Source of the DNA: Gammaproteobacteria bacterium
Lineage (GTDB): Bacteria > Pseudomonadota > Gammaproteobacteria > Acidiferrobacterales > Sulfurifustaceae
Assembly: GCA_004298065.1 (NCBI GenBank)
Contig: SCRL01000029.1
Coordinates: forward strand, 28,655-92,654
Length of the DNA stretch: 64,000 nucleotides
Direction: 5' to 3'
Within the stretch, counting starts at the first letter, position 1, and each line of letters starts with the position of its first letter. Below the pieces are notes generated by a model. The model worked only from the letters and a program-made list of their open reading frames with translations, was not told the origin of the DNA and searched no databases. Made by a program: the position numbers and the translations under genes. This document shows, one piece after another, positions 8,237-16,671 of this stretch.

Positions 8237-8998
8237 ATGCGCATATCGGCCATCCGGCGCGTAATGGCGCTGGCGGCGCTGGCGGTCGCGCCGGCGCTGC
8301 ACGCCGCGCACCCGCTCATCACCGAGGACACCGGCACCCAGGGCCGCGGGAATTCCCAGCTTGAGCTCACGATCGAGCGCAGCCATGACGAGGCCGAGGG
8401 CGTTCACCGGCACAATACCCAGGCGAACGCCGTGCTCGGCCACGGCGTGCGCGACGATCTCGACCTGCTGCTCACGCTACCCTACAAGCGCCAGCGCACC
8501 GAAGAAGACGGTGCGGTCACCGAGCACGCCGGCGGCGGCGATGTCGGCCTCGACGCCAAGTGGCGCTTTCTCGAACGCGACGGCTTCAGTATGGCGCTCA
8601 AGCCCGGCGTCACGGCGCCGACCGGCGACGACGCCCGCGGCCTCGGGACCGGACGCGCGGCCTGGAGCCTGTTCCTCGTCTCGTCGTTCGAGCGCGGGCC
8701 GTGGGCGCTGCACGTGCACGCCGGCCACCTCCACAACCGCAACCGCGTCGGCGAGCGCGTCAACCGCTGGCATGTCTCGGTCGCCGGCTGGCGCGAGGTC
8801 GGGCCGCTCAAGCTGGTGGCGGACCTCGGGACCAATACCAACAGCACCGCGTCGGCCGACAGCGACCCGGCGTATTTCATCTTCGGCGTCATCTATTCGG
8901 TGCGCAAACGGCTCGACCTCGACCTCGGTTACAAGAAGGGCATCAGCCGGGCGGAGACCGACCGCACCTGGCTCGGCGGGGTGACGTGGCGATTCTGA
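8237..8998 (+). CDS. Outer-membrane transporter-like beta-barrel protein
   Basis: 253 aa with a signal peptide ending HAAHP. The mature start HPLITEDTGTQGRGNSQLE and the alternating strands ending in GGVTWRF match the outer-membrane family related to MetA-pathway phenol degradation proteins. A close paralogue lies at 47728-48519 and shares HPLITEDTGTQGRGN near its N-terminus and TWLGGVT near the end. Located between two cytochrome genes, it may provide a channel for this respiratory block; the substrate is unknown. Confidence 0.75.
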   Translation: MRISAIRRVMALAALAVAPALHAAHPLITEDTGTQGRGNSQLELTIERSHDEAEGVHRHNTQANAVLGHGVRDDLDLLLTLPYKRQRTEEDGAVTEHAGGGDVGLDAKWRFLERDGFSMALKPGVTAPTGDDARGLGTGRAAWSLFLVSSFERGPWALHVHAGHLHNRNRVGERVNRWHVSVAGWREVGPLKLVADLGTNTNSTASADSDPAYFIFGVIYSVRKRLDLDLGYKKGISRAETDRTWLGGVTWRF

Positions 8999-9056
8999 GC
9001 CGCCTAACGGGCGGCGGAACGGGCAGTCAATCTGAAACCAAGCGAGGAGAAACCAC

Positions 9057-9653
9057 ATGCTGACGAACAAACCCAAGACCCTCTGGATGGCCGGCGTCGC
9101 GCTGGCGCTGGCGGCAGGCACGGCGCCCGCCGCCGAGCCGGCAGCGGGCGGCAAGCCGGCCGACCCGATCCAGCAGATGATGCAGAACTACAAGCCGGAG
9201 CTGAAGCAGAAGATCATGAAGCTCACGCCGGAGATGCGCGCCACCGTCAAGAAGCTGCACGACGGCCACACACGCAAGAGCCAGCAGCTCACGCTGCGCC
9301 AGATCATGCACGAGATCCTGTCGGACTATCAGAGCATCGCCGCGGGCATTGCTACCGACAACGCCGAACAGGCGGCCGACAGCGCGCGCCGGCTCGCCAA
9401 TCACCGCATCCCCAAGGGCGGGCTGTTCCCGTATTTCCCGCTCGAGATGGTCAATGACGCCGACATGGGTGTGTTGCCGACCATGAACGAGGCAGTCGAG
9501 GGCAGCGCACTCAAGCTCGCCGAGGCCGCCGAGAAGGGCGACATGGCCACGGCCGCGGCGCGGCTGAGCGACATCATGACCGGCTGCGTGGCCTGCCACC
9601 AAAAGTTCCGCGCCTCGCCCCCGGGCGCGTCCAACCTGCTGCTGAAGAAGTAG
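9057..9653 (+). CDS. Cytochrome c'-like monohaem protein, second copy type
   Basis: 198 aa with a signal peptide ending AAEPA and one haem motif near the C-terminus (GCVACHQKFR). The rest is helical. GAGGAGA precedes the ATG. It shares class and layout with the protein at 7165-7677, but the two are clearly diverged rather than a recent duplication. It is probably a periplasmic electron carrier of the sox-linked operon. Confidence 0.8.
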   Translation: MLTNKPKTLWMAGVALALAAGTAPAAEPAAGGKPADPIQQMMQNYKPELKQKIMKLTPEMRATVKKLHDGHTRKSQQLTLRQIMHEILSDYQSIAAGIATDNAEQAADSARRLANHRIPKGGLFPYFPLEMVNDADMGVLPTMNEAVEGSALKLAEAAEKGDMATAAARLSDIMTGCVACHQKFRASPPGASNLLLKK

Positions 9654-9679
9654 TCGCGAACAACTCACGGAGAAGGAAC

Positions 9680-9883
9680 ATGAACGTCGATCGCATCATC
9701 CACCTGATGGCCGGCACGCTGGTCATGCTCGGCATCGTCCTCAGCCACTACGCCCACCCGAACTGGATCTGGCTGAGCCTGCTGGTGGGCCTCAACCTGG
9801 CGCAGAGCGGCGTCACCGGCTTCTGCCCGGCGGCGTTTCTGCTGAAGAAAGCCGGCGTCAAGGACAGCAGCTGCTGCTCCTGA
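9680..9883 (+). CDS. DUF2892 / YgaP-type two-helix membrane protein
   Basis: 67 aa. Two hydrophobic helices are separated by a short turn (SHYAHPNWIW), the second containing LAQSGVTGFCPAAFLLKKAG. This is typical of the DUF2892 inner-membrane domain found fused or adjacent to rhodaneses such as YgaP. The C-terminus ends in two adjacent Cys (SSCCS). It is the last gene of the block and is followed by a strong terminator. A link to sulfane-sulfur handling fits the neighbours but is inferred. Confidence 0.8.
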   Translation: MNVDRIIHLMAGTLVMLGIVLSHYAHPNWIWLSLLVGLNLAQSGVTGFCPAAFLLKKAGVKDSSCCS

Positions 9884-9913
9884 CCGCCGGCGCTCGAACG
9901 ACTCCTCCATTGG

Positions 9914-9946
9914 CTGGCGACGGACCTCCGTCGCCAGTATTTTTTT
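9914..9946 (+). terminator. Strong rho-independent terminator closing the sox-side operon
   Basis: A perfect stem CTGGCGACGG / CCGTCGCCAG with a 4-base loop is followed by TATTTTTTT. It lies 30 bp after the DUF2892 gene. Confidence 0.9.
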
Positions 9947-9958
9947 GCGGACGGTTCT

Positions 9959-10489
9959 TCAGCCGCTCCCTTTCCCCAGTCGTAGCGTAAACAGTTCCCC
10001 CAACGCCTTCCGCATCTCGCTGATCGTCACGTGCCGCTGCAGCGGCGGGTACTGCCACTGCGTGCAAGTCAGGCCCGTCACCTGCGGCTGACGATCGGAA
10101 TGCAGCACGAGGATCGTGGAATAAACCTCGAAACTTGGGGTGCCGTCCGAGGCGAAGACGGCGCCCGGCGCACTCCGGGTGTAGCGGATCTCCCGCGTCG
10201 TCTTTGTAACCTCGAATTCGCCGGGAGCAATCGTTTGCGGCGTGTCGAGGCGGCGGCGTACGTCGAAGGTGCAGAACGGATGGTGGGGATTCACCTCGGC
10301 ATAGCCGAGCACGCGCCCGCCCTGCAGGTAGACGTCCACGCGGTCCGCCGGAATGACCAGCTCGCGGTGCAGGATGATCCGCGTGCCCACGGGAACGGCG
10401 TAATACGGCGAATTTTCGTCTCCCTGGTAAGCGGCGGTCTGGCAGGCGGCAAGCAGCGAAGCAAGAACGAGAATCGCGATGCGGCGCAT
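9959..10489 (-). CDS. Hypothetical lipoprotein
   Basis: 176 aa. The N-terminus MRRIAILVLASLLAACQT is a lipoprotein signal with lipobox LAAC. The mature part includes YYAVPVGTRIILHRELVIP, which looks like a beta-rich domain. GGAGGT precedes the start at a proper distance. No catalytic motif is recognised. It follows yrfG on the same strand by 14 bp, so the two could be co-transcribed. Confidence 0.7.
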   Translation of the reverse strand: MRRIAILVLASLLAACQTAAYQGDENSPYYAVPVGTRIILHRELVIPADRVDVYLQGGRVLGYAEVNPHHPFCTFDVRRRLDTPQTIAPGEFEVTKTTREIRYTRSAPGAVFASDGTPSFEVYSTILVLHSDRQPQVTGLTCTQWQYPPLQRHVTISEMRKALGELFTLRLGKGSG

Positions 10490-10503
10490 GGGGTACCTCC
10501 GTG

Positions 10504-11166
10504 TCAGCGTAGGGGCGGGGGCATTACCTCTTTGAAACTGCGGATGGCGGAAAATTCCCCGACTTCCTTTTCCGGCTGTTTCGAGTCCGGCCGGCGCACG
10601 GCGAGCAGCTGGGCGACGCCGTAGGCGCGCGCCGCGCGCAGCACCGGCAACGAGTCGTCCACCAGCAGCGCGGTCTCTTTCTCGAACGGCTGTACGCGCT
10701 GCATCTTCTTCCAGAAATCCGCGTTTTCCTTGGGGATGCCGAGATCGTGCGAGCACACCACGGCGTCGAAATGGTGCCCGAGCCGGGTGCGGCGGAATTT
10801 GAGATCGATGGCTTTGCCGTGGGCATTGGTGACGAGCACCATGCGCCGGCCGGCGGCGCGCACGGCCACAAGAAACTCGAGTACGTGCGGGTGCACCGCG
10901 ATCAGGTGGTCCACCTCCTCCTTGAGCTGGGGGATGTCGAGTTCGAGCTCGCGGGTCCAGTAGTCCACGCAGTACCAGTCGAGCGTGCCCTCGGCCTTCT
11001 TGTAGCGGGCCATTAACTCTGTCTTGGCGGCCTCGAGCGGCAGTCCGCGTTTCTCGGCATAGCGCAGCGGTACGTGCTCGAGCCAGAAGTGGTTGTCGTA
11101 GTGCAGGTCGAGCAGCGTGCCGTCCATGTCGAGCAGCACGGTGTGGACGGTTTTCCAGGCAATCAT
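10504..11166 (-). CDS. yrfG: GMP/IMP nucleotidase YrfG-like HAD hydrolase
   Basis: 220 aa. HAD motif I is DMDGTLLD, motif II is VTNAHGK (around the Thr/Ser position), and the acidic motif IV is LVDDSLPVL. The pattern and length match E. coli YrfG, which dephosphorylates purine nucleotides. An in-frame ATG about 14 codons upstream is possible, but the called start aligns better with the family. nudE, a chromosomal near-neighbour of yrfG in E. coli, lies 2 kb away here. Confidence 0.85.
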   Translation of the reverse strand: MIAWKTVHTVLLDMDGTLLDLHYDNHFWLEHVPLRYAEKRGLPLEAAKTELMARYKKAEGTLDWYCVDYWTRELELDIPQLKEEVDHLIAVHPHVLEFLVAVRAAGRRMVLVTNAHGKAIDLKFRRTRLGHHFDAVVCSHDLGIPKENADFWKKMQRVQPFEKETALLVDDSLPVLRAARAYGVAQLLAVRRPDSKQPEKEVGEFSAIRSFKEVMPPPLR

Positions 11167-11239
11167 GGCGGCGGCAAAACTTTTGTGCGGCGATGGAGTC
11201 TGCGGCATTATAAAGGAATCCCTCCTGCGGAATGCCCAC

Positions 11240-12115
11240 ATGCTCCGTCTGTTGTTCACGGTATTTTTCCTGCTCACGCCGGTTTCCGGCGTTCTGGCCG
11301 CGCCGGTGCTGGTGGACGGCGCCGTGCTCGAAAAACAGCTCGCCGACCCGAAGCTCGTGCTCGTCGACATGAGCGAGGACGACAACCAGTACCTGCGCTT
11401 CCACCTCCCCGGCGCCGTGCGCCTGCCGTACGACGTGCTGGTGAAGCAGCGCAAAGACAAGGTACCTGTGCGCCTCGACGACGCCGAACTCGCGCGCGTA
11501 CTCGGGCGTCTCGGGATCGCGCGCGACTCGCGCGTGGTGATCTACGACGACATGGGCGGGCTCAATGCCGCGCGCCTGTTTTGGGAGCTCGAGCGTCTGG
11601 ATCATGCCGAGGTGTCGGTGCTCGACGGCGGGCTGGTGCGCTGGATTCTCGACGGGCGCAAGGTGGCGAACAACGCTCCACGGCGCGTGCCCGTGGTTTA
11701 TCAGCTCCCGACGCGCGGGCGCAGCAGTGAAGCGACACTCGCCGACGTGCGTGCCGCAGTCCAGAACCGTACGCTGCTGCTCGACGTGCGCAGCGAGGAA
11801 GAATACGCGGGCGAGGCGAAGAAACCGCGCACCGGCCACGTGCCCGGCGCGCGCCTGTGGCCCTGGGATATGGCAGTGGACTTCGAGCGCGGCTTCGTGC
11901 AGCGCGACGCGGCGGCGCTCAAAAAATCGCTCGCCCAGGCCGGCGCCGATCCGAACGTCCCCGTGATCGCCTATTGCCGCTCCGGGCACCGCGCCGCGCG
12001 CGCCTATCTCATGCTGCGCAGCCTCGGCTACGATAACGTGAAGGTCTACGCCAACTCGATGAACGAATACGCCGCGGTGCGCGACGCGCCGCTGAAACAG
12101 GGGAAACAGCCATGA
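11240..12115 (+). CDS. Periplasmic two-domain rhodanese (sulfurtransferase)
   Basis: 291 aa with a signal peptide (LFTVFFLLTPVSGVLAAP). There are two rhodanese domains. The N-terminal one lacks the active-site Cys, and the C-terminal one has the persulfide Cys246 in AYCRSGHRA followed by ARAYLMLRSLGY. Exported tandem rhodaneses move sulfane sulfur between carriers such as thiosulfate and cyanide or protein thiols. It lies shortly after the sox block, so it may take part in sulfur metabolism. It overlaps the next gene by ATGA. Confidence 0.88.
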   Translation: MLRLLFTVFFLLTPVSGVLAAPVLVDGAVLEKQLADPKLVLVDMSEDDNQYLRFHLPGAVRLPYDVLVKQRKDKVPVRLDDAELARVLGRLGIARDSRVVIYDDMGGLNAARLFWELERLDHAEVSVLDGGLVRWILDGRKVANNAPRRVPVVYQLPTRGRSSEATLADVRAAVQNRTLLLDVRSEEEYAGEAKKPRTGHVPGARLWPWDMAVDFERGFVQRDAAALKKSLAQAGADPNVPVIAYCRSGHRAARAYLMLRSLGYDNVKVYANSMNEYAAVRDAPLKQGKQP

Positions 12116-12471
12116 ACCTGATGCTGGGTGAACGCGCGGTCGAATTGCGTTTGAGCGAACGTGCACGCGCACAGCTTGCGCACGAGACCGGGCCGCTCGA
12201 TATCGAGATGGAGCTGTATTTTTCCTGCCTGCTGCGCAAGCGCGTGCATTTCCTCGCCGCGCCGCATGCCAACGTCGCCGCCCGAGCCTCGCTCAACGAC
12301 AACGTCAGCGTGAGTTTCCGGCCGGTGACGACGCGGGCCTGCTCGATCAGCGAGGTAATCGACGAGCCGGAAGTGGAAACCGCGCCGCTGGTGCGTACCG
12401 CCGCGTTCACACCGGAGTGGCTCGCGCTCGATTACGCGCAGGGGAAATGGGCAGGGGAGTTTGGGTACTGA
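12112..12471 (+). CDS. Conserved hypothetical protein coupled to the rhodanese
   Basis: 119 aa, translationally coupled to the rhodanese through an ATGA overlap, which fixes its start. No signal peptide. It has a single CL pair at YFSCLLRKRVHF, and otherwise looks like a small alpha/beta domain. I do not recognise the family. The coupling suggests a role alongside the sulfurtransferase, though one protein appears exported and the other cytoplasmic. Confidence 0.65.
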   Translation: MNLMLGERAVELRLSERARAQLAHETGPLDIEMELYFSCLLRKRVHFLAAPHANVAARASLNDNVSVSFRPVTTRACSISEVIDEPEVETAPLVRTAAFTPEWLALDYAQGKWAGEFGY

Positions 12472-12783
12472 AGTGGTGCCGCCTTCGGCGGCGATTGCTA
12501 ACGACTACTAGCGGGGCGCTCCGCCCCCTGCACCCCCGGGTGACTTTTGTCTTGGCAAAAGTCACCAAAACCGTTCTGCCCCGGATGGCGCGAATACTCC
12601 CTCGTGTACGCGCCTTTGCCTTCCGGTCGTCCGACAGGACATCCCTGTCCTGGCGGCCGACGCGCGGGGTCCCTCCCCGCGCCCCTTCGGGCTTGCGGGC
12701 AAAGGGCTTGCGCCACTCGGGCGCGCCATACGGGGCTGAGAACCCCGAGGTTTTACTTGTTGCTGTCAGCAGCAATCTTTGAA
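12472..12783. repeat. Gene-free hairpin-rich repeat region
   Basis: No convincing gene. The 312 bases are a string of inverted repeats: GCCGCC/GGCGGC at 12478-12492, GTGACTTTTG/CAAAAGTCAC at 12540-12565, GCGCGGGG/CCCCGCGC at 12662-12682, CGGGG/CCCCG near 12730-12750, and TTGCTG/CAGCAA near 12760-12775. An ACATCCCTGTC block at 12639-12649 matches the ACAGGGATGT core of repeats elsewhere in the window. It looks like a mosaic of dispersed intergenic repeats between two convergent genes, and some of the hairpins may end transcription. Confidence 0.6.
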
Positions 12784-13134
12784 TCAGACTGTCTCCGCTA
12801 GCCAATTCTCGGCATCCGCCGATTCGTCGAACGTCTCGACCTCGGCGTCGGTGAACGCCGCCGACAGCCAGCCGACCCACGTGAGCCACTGGTTGTCGGT
12901 GACCACCGCCACGCGGCGGAAGTCGCGCGGGTGCGCGCGTGTGAAGCGGATGTCCTCCCACGCCACGTCCAGCGTGAAGCCGGACATTTGCGTGAGGTCC
13001 ATGAGCAGGCGCACCTTGGGCGCAGTTTTGAGGCCGCCCGTGACCGCGGTTTCGAGCTCGTGGTAATCCGCGAGCGTCAGCTCGCCGTACACGTGGACCT
13101 TGAGCAAATCGCCCTGTTCCTCGATGACGATCAT
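12784..13134 (-). CDS. SpoIIAA/STAS-like protein
   Basis: 116 aa. The pattern MIVIEEQGDLLKVHVYGEL, LLMDLTQMSGFTLDVAWEDIR and FRRVAVVTDNQW matches the SpoIIAA-like STAS family. This family consists of small cytoplasmic alpha/beta proteins with suspected lipid-binding or partner-binding roles. It stands alone on the minus strand between the repeat region and nudE. Its function is not defined. Confidence 0.75.
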   Translation of the reverse strand: MIVIEEQGDLLKVHVYGELTLADYHELETAVTGGLKTAPKVRLLMDLTQMSGFTLDVAWEDIRFTRAHPRDFRRVAVVTDNQWLTWVGWLSAAFTDAEVETFDESADAENWLAETV

Positions 13135-13206
13135 GTGGCCTCCCTCGCGGGATGTGGATACATCCCCTTCTGACTAGAATATAGCCGAGCCCCTCCCGAG
13201 CGCACC

Positions 13207-13755
13207 ATGACCCGCAAACCCGTCATCACCCGTACTGAAACGCTGGCGCGCACGCGCCTGTTCCGTGTCGAAAGCGTCGGCCTGCGTTTCTCTAATGGCA
13301 CTGAGGTGGAGTTTGAACGCCTGCGCAGCCCGTCCCGTGGCGCGGTGCTGGTGGTGCTGATGCTCGATGCCGATACGGTACTGCTGATCCGCGAGTACGC
13401 CGCAGGCGTGGAGCGTTACGAGCTTGCCCTGCCCAAGGGGCGCATCGAGGACGGTGAGGCGGTCGTCGAAGCCGCGAACCGCGAGATCATGGAGGAAGTC
13501 GGCTACGGCGCGCGCAGGCTCACACCGCTCAAGATCATGACGCTCGCGCCCGGCGCCTTCGACCACGCGACGCACGTGGTGCTGGCCGAGGAGCTTTATC
13601 CCGCGCGCCTCGAGGGCGACGAGCCCGAGGCACTCGAAGTCGTGCCGTGGCGGCTCGACGCGCTTGCCGAGCTGCTGGAACACGAGGAGTGCACCGAGGC
13701 GCGCTCGATCGCGGCGCTGTTCATGGCGCGCGATCTGCTGTGCGCACGGCCCTGA
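13207..13755 (+). CDS. nudE: ADP compounds hydrolase NudE (Nudix)
   Basis: 182 aa. A complete Nudix box is present: GRIEDGEAVVEAANREIMEE continuing VG, with the catalytic REIMEE. The N-terminal segment and the FDHATHVVLAEELYPARLEGDEPE region are characteristic of NudE, which hydrolyses ADP-ribose, AP3A and NADH. cysQ follows after 16 bp on the same strand, a plausible operon for clearing nucleotide by-products. Confidence 0.9.
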   Translation: MTRKPVITRTETLARTRLFRVESVGLRFSNGTEVEFERLRSPSRGAVLVVLMLDADTVLLIREYAAGVERYELALPKGRIEDGEAVVEAANREIMEEVGYGARRLTPLKIMTLAPGAFDHATHVVLAEELYPARLEGDEPEALEVVPWRLDALAELLEHEECTEARSIAALFMARDLLCARP

Positions 13756-13771
13756 GTCGTCACGCGACCCC

Positions 13772-14575
13772 ATGACCGATCCCTGCCAGTATCTCGACGG
13801 CGTGCGCGCCCTCGCGCTCGACGCCGGGCGGCGCATCCTCGACGTGTACGAGCGCGATTTTGACGTGGTGGAAAAGGGCGATGGCTCGCCGCTCACGGCC
13901 GCCGACCGCGCGGCGCAGGACGTCATCGCCGCGGGTCTCACGCAGCTTGCGCCCGATGTGCCGCTGCTCTCCGAGGAATCGGCGGCGGCGGCGTTCGAGA
14001 AGCGTCGTGCATGGGAACGCTTCTGGCTGGTCGATCCGCTGGACGGCACCAAGGAGTTCGTTAACCGCAACGGCGAGTTCACCGTGAACATCGCGTTCAT
14101 CGAGGCCGGCCGGCCGGTGCTCGGCGTGGTGTACGTGCCGGTGCTCGGAATGACTTATTACGCTTGTCGCGGACAGGGCGCGTTCAAGCACAAGGGCGCC
14201 GAGACGCCGCGCGCGCTACGCGCGCGGGCGCGGCCGGGCGACAAACCGATCGTGGCCACGAGTCGTTCGCACCCGAGCGCGTTCCTGGCGGCATTTCTGG
14301 CGCGCATCGGACTGCACGACACCGTGAGCATGGGTTCGAGCCTCAAGTTCTGTCTCGTGGCCGAGGGCGCGGCCGACCTGTATCCGCGCCTCGGACCCAC
14401 GATGGAATGGGACACGGCGGCGGCGCAGTGCGTGGTGGAGGAGGCCGGCGGCGTGGTGCTCGACCGCGACGGCCGGGCGCTGACCTATAACAAGCGCGAC
14501 CTGCACAATCCCTGGTTCGTGGCGGGCGGCCCCGGCGCCGGCGACTGGCTGAAGTACCTGCCGCCCGAAGTGTGA
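13772..14575 (+). CDS. cysQ: 3'(2'),5'-bisphosphate nucleotidase CysQ
   Basis: 267 aa. It has the Li+-sensitive phosphatase motifs: SEES (LLSEESAAA), DPLDGTKEF for metal binding, and the C-terminal EWDTAAAQCVVEEAGG. CysQ removes pAp formed in sulfate activation and protects the cell during sulfur assimilation. The ATG at 13772 aligns with known CysQ starts. It lies in a probable operon with nudE. Confidence 0.93.
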   Translation: MTDPCQYLDGVRALALDAGRRILDVYERDFDVVEKGDGSPLTAADRAAQDVIAAGLTQLAPDVPLLSEESAAAAFEKRRAWERFWLVDPLDGTKEFVNRNGEFTVNIAFIEAGRPVLGVVYVPVLGMTYYACRGQGAFKHKGAETPRALRARARPGDKPIVATSRSHPSAFLAAFLARIGLHDTVSMGSSLKFCLVAEGAADLYPRLGPTMEWDTAAAQCVVEEAGGVVLDRDGRALTYNKRDLHNPWFVAGGPGAGDWLKYLPPEV

Positions 14576-14606
14576 CTTGGAAACTCAAGGAAAAAGACGA
14601 AGCTGA

Positions 14607-14677
14607 CCACAGAGGTCACAGAGAACACAGAGGTAAGAAATCCGGATTTTTCTCCGTGACCTCTGTGCTCTCTGTGG
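14607..14677. repeat. Inverted repeat built from ACAGAG units
   Basis: The left arm 14607-14633 (starts CCACAGAGGTCACAGAG) and right arm 14652-14677 (ends CTCTCTGTGG) are approximate inverted copies composed of ACAGAG-like units. Sequence of this look is scattered between genes in many environmental proteobacteria. It may also act as a bidirectional terminator between the convergent cysQ and cupin genes. Confidence 0.65.
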
Positions 14678-14700
14678 CAAATATCTTTTTTAATGTGTTC

Positions 14701-15156
14701 TTACTTCGTTCGTATCAATACCCGGTCGTCCGGCCCCGGCGCCGGGCTGTAGACCACGAGTGCGGCACCTACTTCCAATCCGCGGTTCACATAGTAGTGC
14801 ACCACGTCGCGCGGAATGTGGATCACGTCGCCGACCTTCACCGGATGCTCTTTGCCGGCGATGTGCATTATGCCGTTGCCGCGCAGCAGCCACACGGTGA
14901 TATCGGAGTCGGCGTGGATGTGCGGGGGTTCGCGGTCGCGCACCTGTACCAGCACGTGCCTGGTGCGCGGGTTCTCGTAGAGCGGCGTGACCTTGAAGTC
15001 CTCGCGCTCGCCGAGCGGGTTGGCGGCGAGGATTTTTTCCAGGTTGCGCGGCGCGTAGCGGTCGGCATCCTTCGCTTCAGGCCCGAGCCAGTCAGCGGGC
15101 GCCGCCGGTGCGCCCAGGCCTAATACGACAACGACAGCGATGATGGCAGGTTTCAT
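14701..15156 (-). CDS. Exported cupin-domain protein
   Basis: 151 aa with a signal peptide (IIAVVVVLGLGAPAAPADW). The cupin fold is shown by REPPHIHADSDITVWLLRG (two His and an acidic ligand) and the second motif VKVGDVIHIPRDVVHYYVN. It is a secreted or periplasmic metal-binding cupin of unknown substrate. GGAGGG before the ATG at 15156 settles the start. The next gene upstream is tag. Confidence 0.8.
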   Translation of the reverse strand: MKPAIIAVVVVLGLGAPAAPADWLGPEAKDADRYAPRNLEKILAANPLGEREDFKVTPLYENPRTRHVLVQVRDREPPHIHADSDITVWLLRGNGIMHIAGKEHPVKVGDVIHIPRDVVHYYVNRGLEVGAALVVYSPAPGPDDRVLIRTK

Positions 15157-15200
15157 GGGTATCCCTCCGGGCGACCAGGAAAGCGGCAGCTTTGGTTTGC

Positions 15201-15809
15201 TTATCGTCTGTGCGCCAGCGCGCGGTGGCGGAAGCACGACATCAGGTGATCGTTGACCATGCCCACGGCCTGCATGTGGGCGTAGATGATGGTCGAGCCC
15301 ACGAAACGGAAGCCGCGCGCTTTCAGATCCTTCGACAGCGCATCGGATTCCTTCGTGCGCGCGGGGATGTCCTTCAGGGATCGGCGGCGGTTCACGCGCG
15401 GGCGCCCGCCCACGAAGCGCCACACGTATTTATCGAACGATCCGAATTCCTTTTGTACCGCCAGAAACGCCCGTGCGTTGCCAATGGCGGCGGCGATTTT
15501 AAGGCGGTTGCGTACAATGCCGTCGTTCTTGAGCAGTCGGCGGACGTCGCGTGCGGTAAAGCGCGCCACGCGCGCGGCGTTGAAGTTCGCGAACGCCTTC
15601 CGGTAGTTTTCACGTTTGCGCAAAATCGTGATCCAGGAAAGGCCCGCCTGCGCGCCTTCGAGAATCAGGAACTCGAAATGCTTGCGGTCATCGTGCACCG
15701 GCACGCCCCACTCGGTGTCGTGATAGCGCACGTACAGCGGATCGGCGCCGCACCAGCCGCAGCGTGGCTTGCCTGGTATACCGGGCGCGCCCTTTTTATT
15801 TTGGGTCAT
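15201..15809 (-). CDS. tag: DNA-3-methyladenine glycosylase I
   Basis: 202 aa. It has Tag signatures: RCGWCGADPLYVRYHDTEWG at the N-terminus (zinc-snap Cys, catalytic-site Asp/Glu/Trp), FEFLILEGAQAGLSWITILRKR, and the C-terminal VGSTIIYAHMQAVGMVNDH with later Cys and His. It removes 3-methyladenine from alkylated DNA. Its start overlaps the stop of the DUF4198 gene by ATGA, so the two are coupled. Confidence 0.94.
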   Translation of the reverse strand: MTQNKKGAPGIPGKPRCGWCGADPLYVRYHDTEWGVPVHDDRKHFEFLILEGAQAGLSWITILRKRENYRKAFANFNAARVARFTARDVRRLLKNDGIVRNRLKIAAAIGNARAFLAVQKEFGSFDKYVWRFVGGRPRVNRRRSLKDIPARTKESDALSKDLKARGFRFVGSTIIYAHMQAVGMVNDHLMSCFRHRALAHRR

Positions 15810-16594
15810 GGCCGCTCGAACGTGAGCGAGGCCCAGACCGACTCCCAATCGGCGTTGGTCTTGGGCGGCGCCGGGAACATGTGCACAGTAGTGATAATCC
15901 AAGGCCCGTCCCTGCCCTTCAGCAGATTGAAAATCACGCGTCCATCCTTGTCTGTGCGCATCTTTAACTTGTTGTATGGTTCAGTTTTGCTGAACGCTAC
16001 CACTAGTGCCCCCTCAAGCGGTCGTCCCTCATAGAGAAGCCGGACAGGCAGGCGGTCAGTGAGCAGCGGATTGGCTTCTGCCACGAGCTCAAGGCGCAGA
16101 CCGAGTGCGCGGTCCGGCGAGGAGGTCCTCGCTTTGCGCGTGATTACCAATGCCTTGGCGCTGCGTGAGTAATTTTCGCGGATGATTTTGCCCTTGGGTG
16201 TACCGTATGCGCGCAGCGTTTTCACGCGTTCGAGCCCTTCCTTTTCGAGGTACTGCTCGAACTCGGCGAGCGTGTCGAACGTGACCGTGAACCGCGTACT
16301 GCGGTAGGCGACGATGTAGGGGCCGGGGCGCGAGACCGTGAACTGGCCGGCGGGGTCGTCGCCAAGCGTGCCGGAAATGTTCCGTTCGCCATCGGGACCG
16401 ATGACGGCATAGCGCTCGAACGTATCGGGCAGATAGACCGTCGGTTCGCCGGCGAAGTCCATGCCGACGAACAGCCGCAGCGGAACCTTGGCGCCGACCG
16501 CGGGTCGGAAGCTGCCGGGCTCGATCCAGAAATCGTGCGCCACCGCACCCGGTGCGAGCAGCAGCCCTGCTACGACGGACAATAAACGCATCAT
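15806..16594 (-). CDS. DUF4198 periplasmic protein
   Basis: 262 aa. The signal peptide is followed by HDFWIEPGSF, the typical mature start of DUF4198 proteins. Many members are encoded next to nickel, cobalt or other metal transport genes and are thought to present a metal through the N-terminal His. The C-terminal half has the Ig-like pattern (PLTDRLPVRLLYEGRPLEGA). A HupE/UreJ-family gene, which belongs to the nickel/metal permease class, is divergently transcribed next door. This supports a metal-uptake role by inference. Confidence 0.82.
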   Translation of the reverse strand: MMRLLSVVAGLLLAPGAVAHDFWIEPGSFRPAVGAKVPLRLFVGMDFAGEPTVYLPDTFERYAVIGPDGERNISGTLGDDPAGQFTVSRPGPYIVAYRSTRFTVTFDTLAEFEQYLEKEGLERVKTLRAYGTPKGKIIRENYSRSAKALVITRKARTSSPDRALGLRLELVAEANPLLTDRLPVRLLYEGRPLEGALVVAFSKTEPYNKLKMRTDKDGRVIFNLLKGRDGPWIITTVHMFPAPPKTNADWESVWASLTFERP

Positions 16595-16671
16595 TCGGTT
16601 AAACTCGCGGCGCGATCCAGCGGGTGGGCAAGGCGCCCGAGCTTAGCATACGGTTGCGAGGACAAAGAAAA

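Noticed and set aside
10490..12172. Large minus-strand frame fused to the lipoprotein at 9959
   Set aside because: It runs antisense to the rhodanese and out of frame with yrfG. The lipoprotein has its own start and ribosome binding site at 10489.
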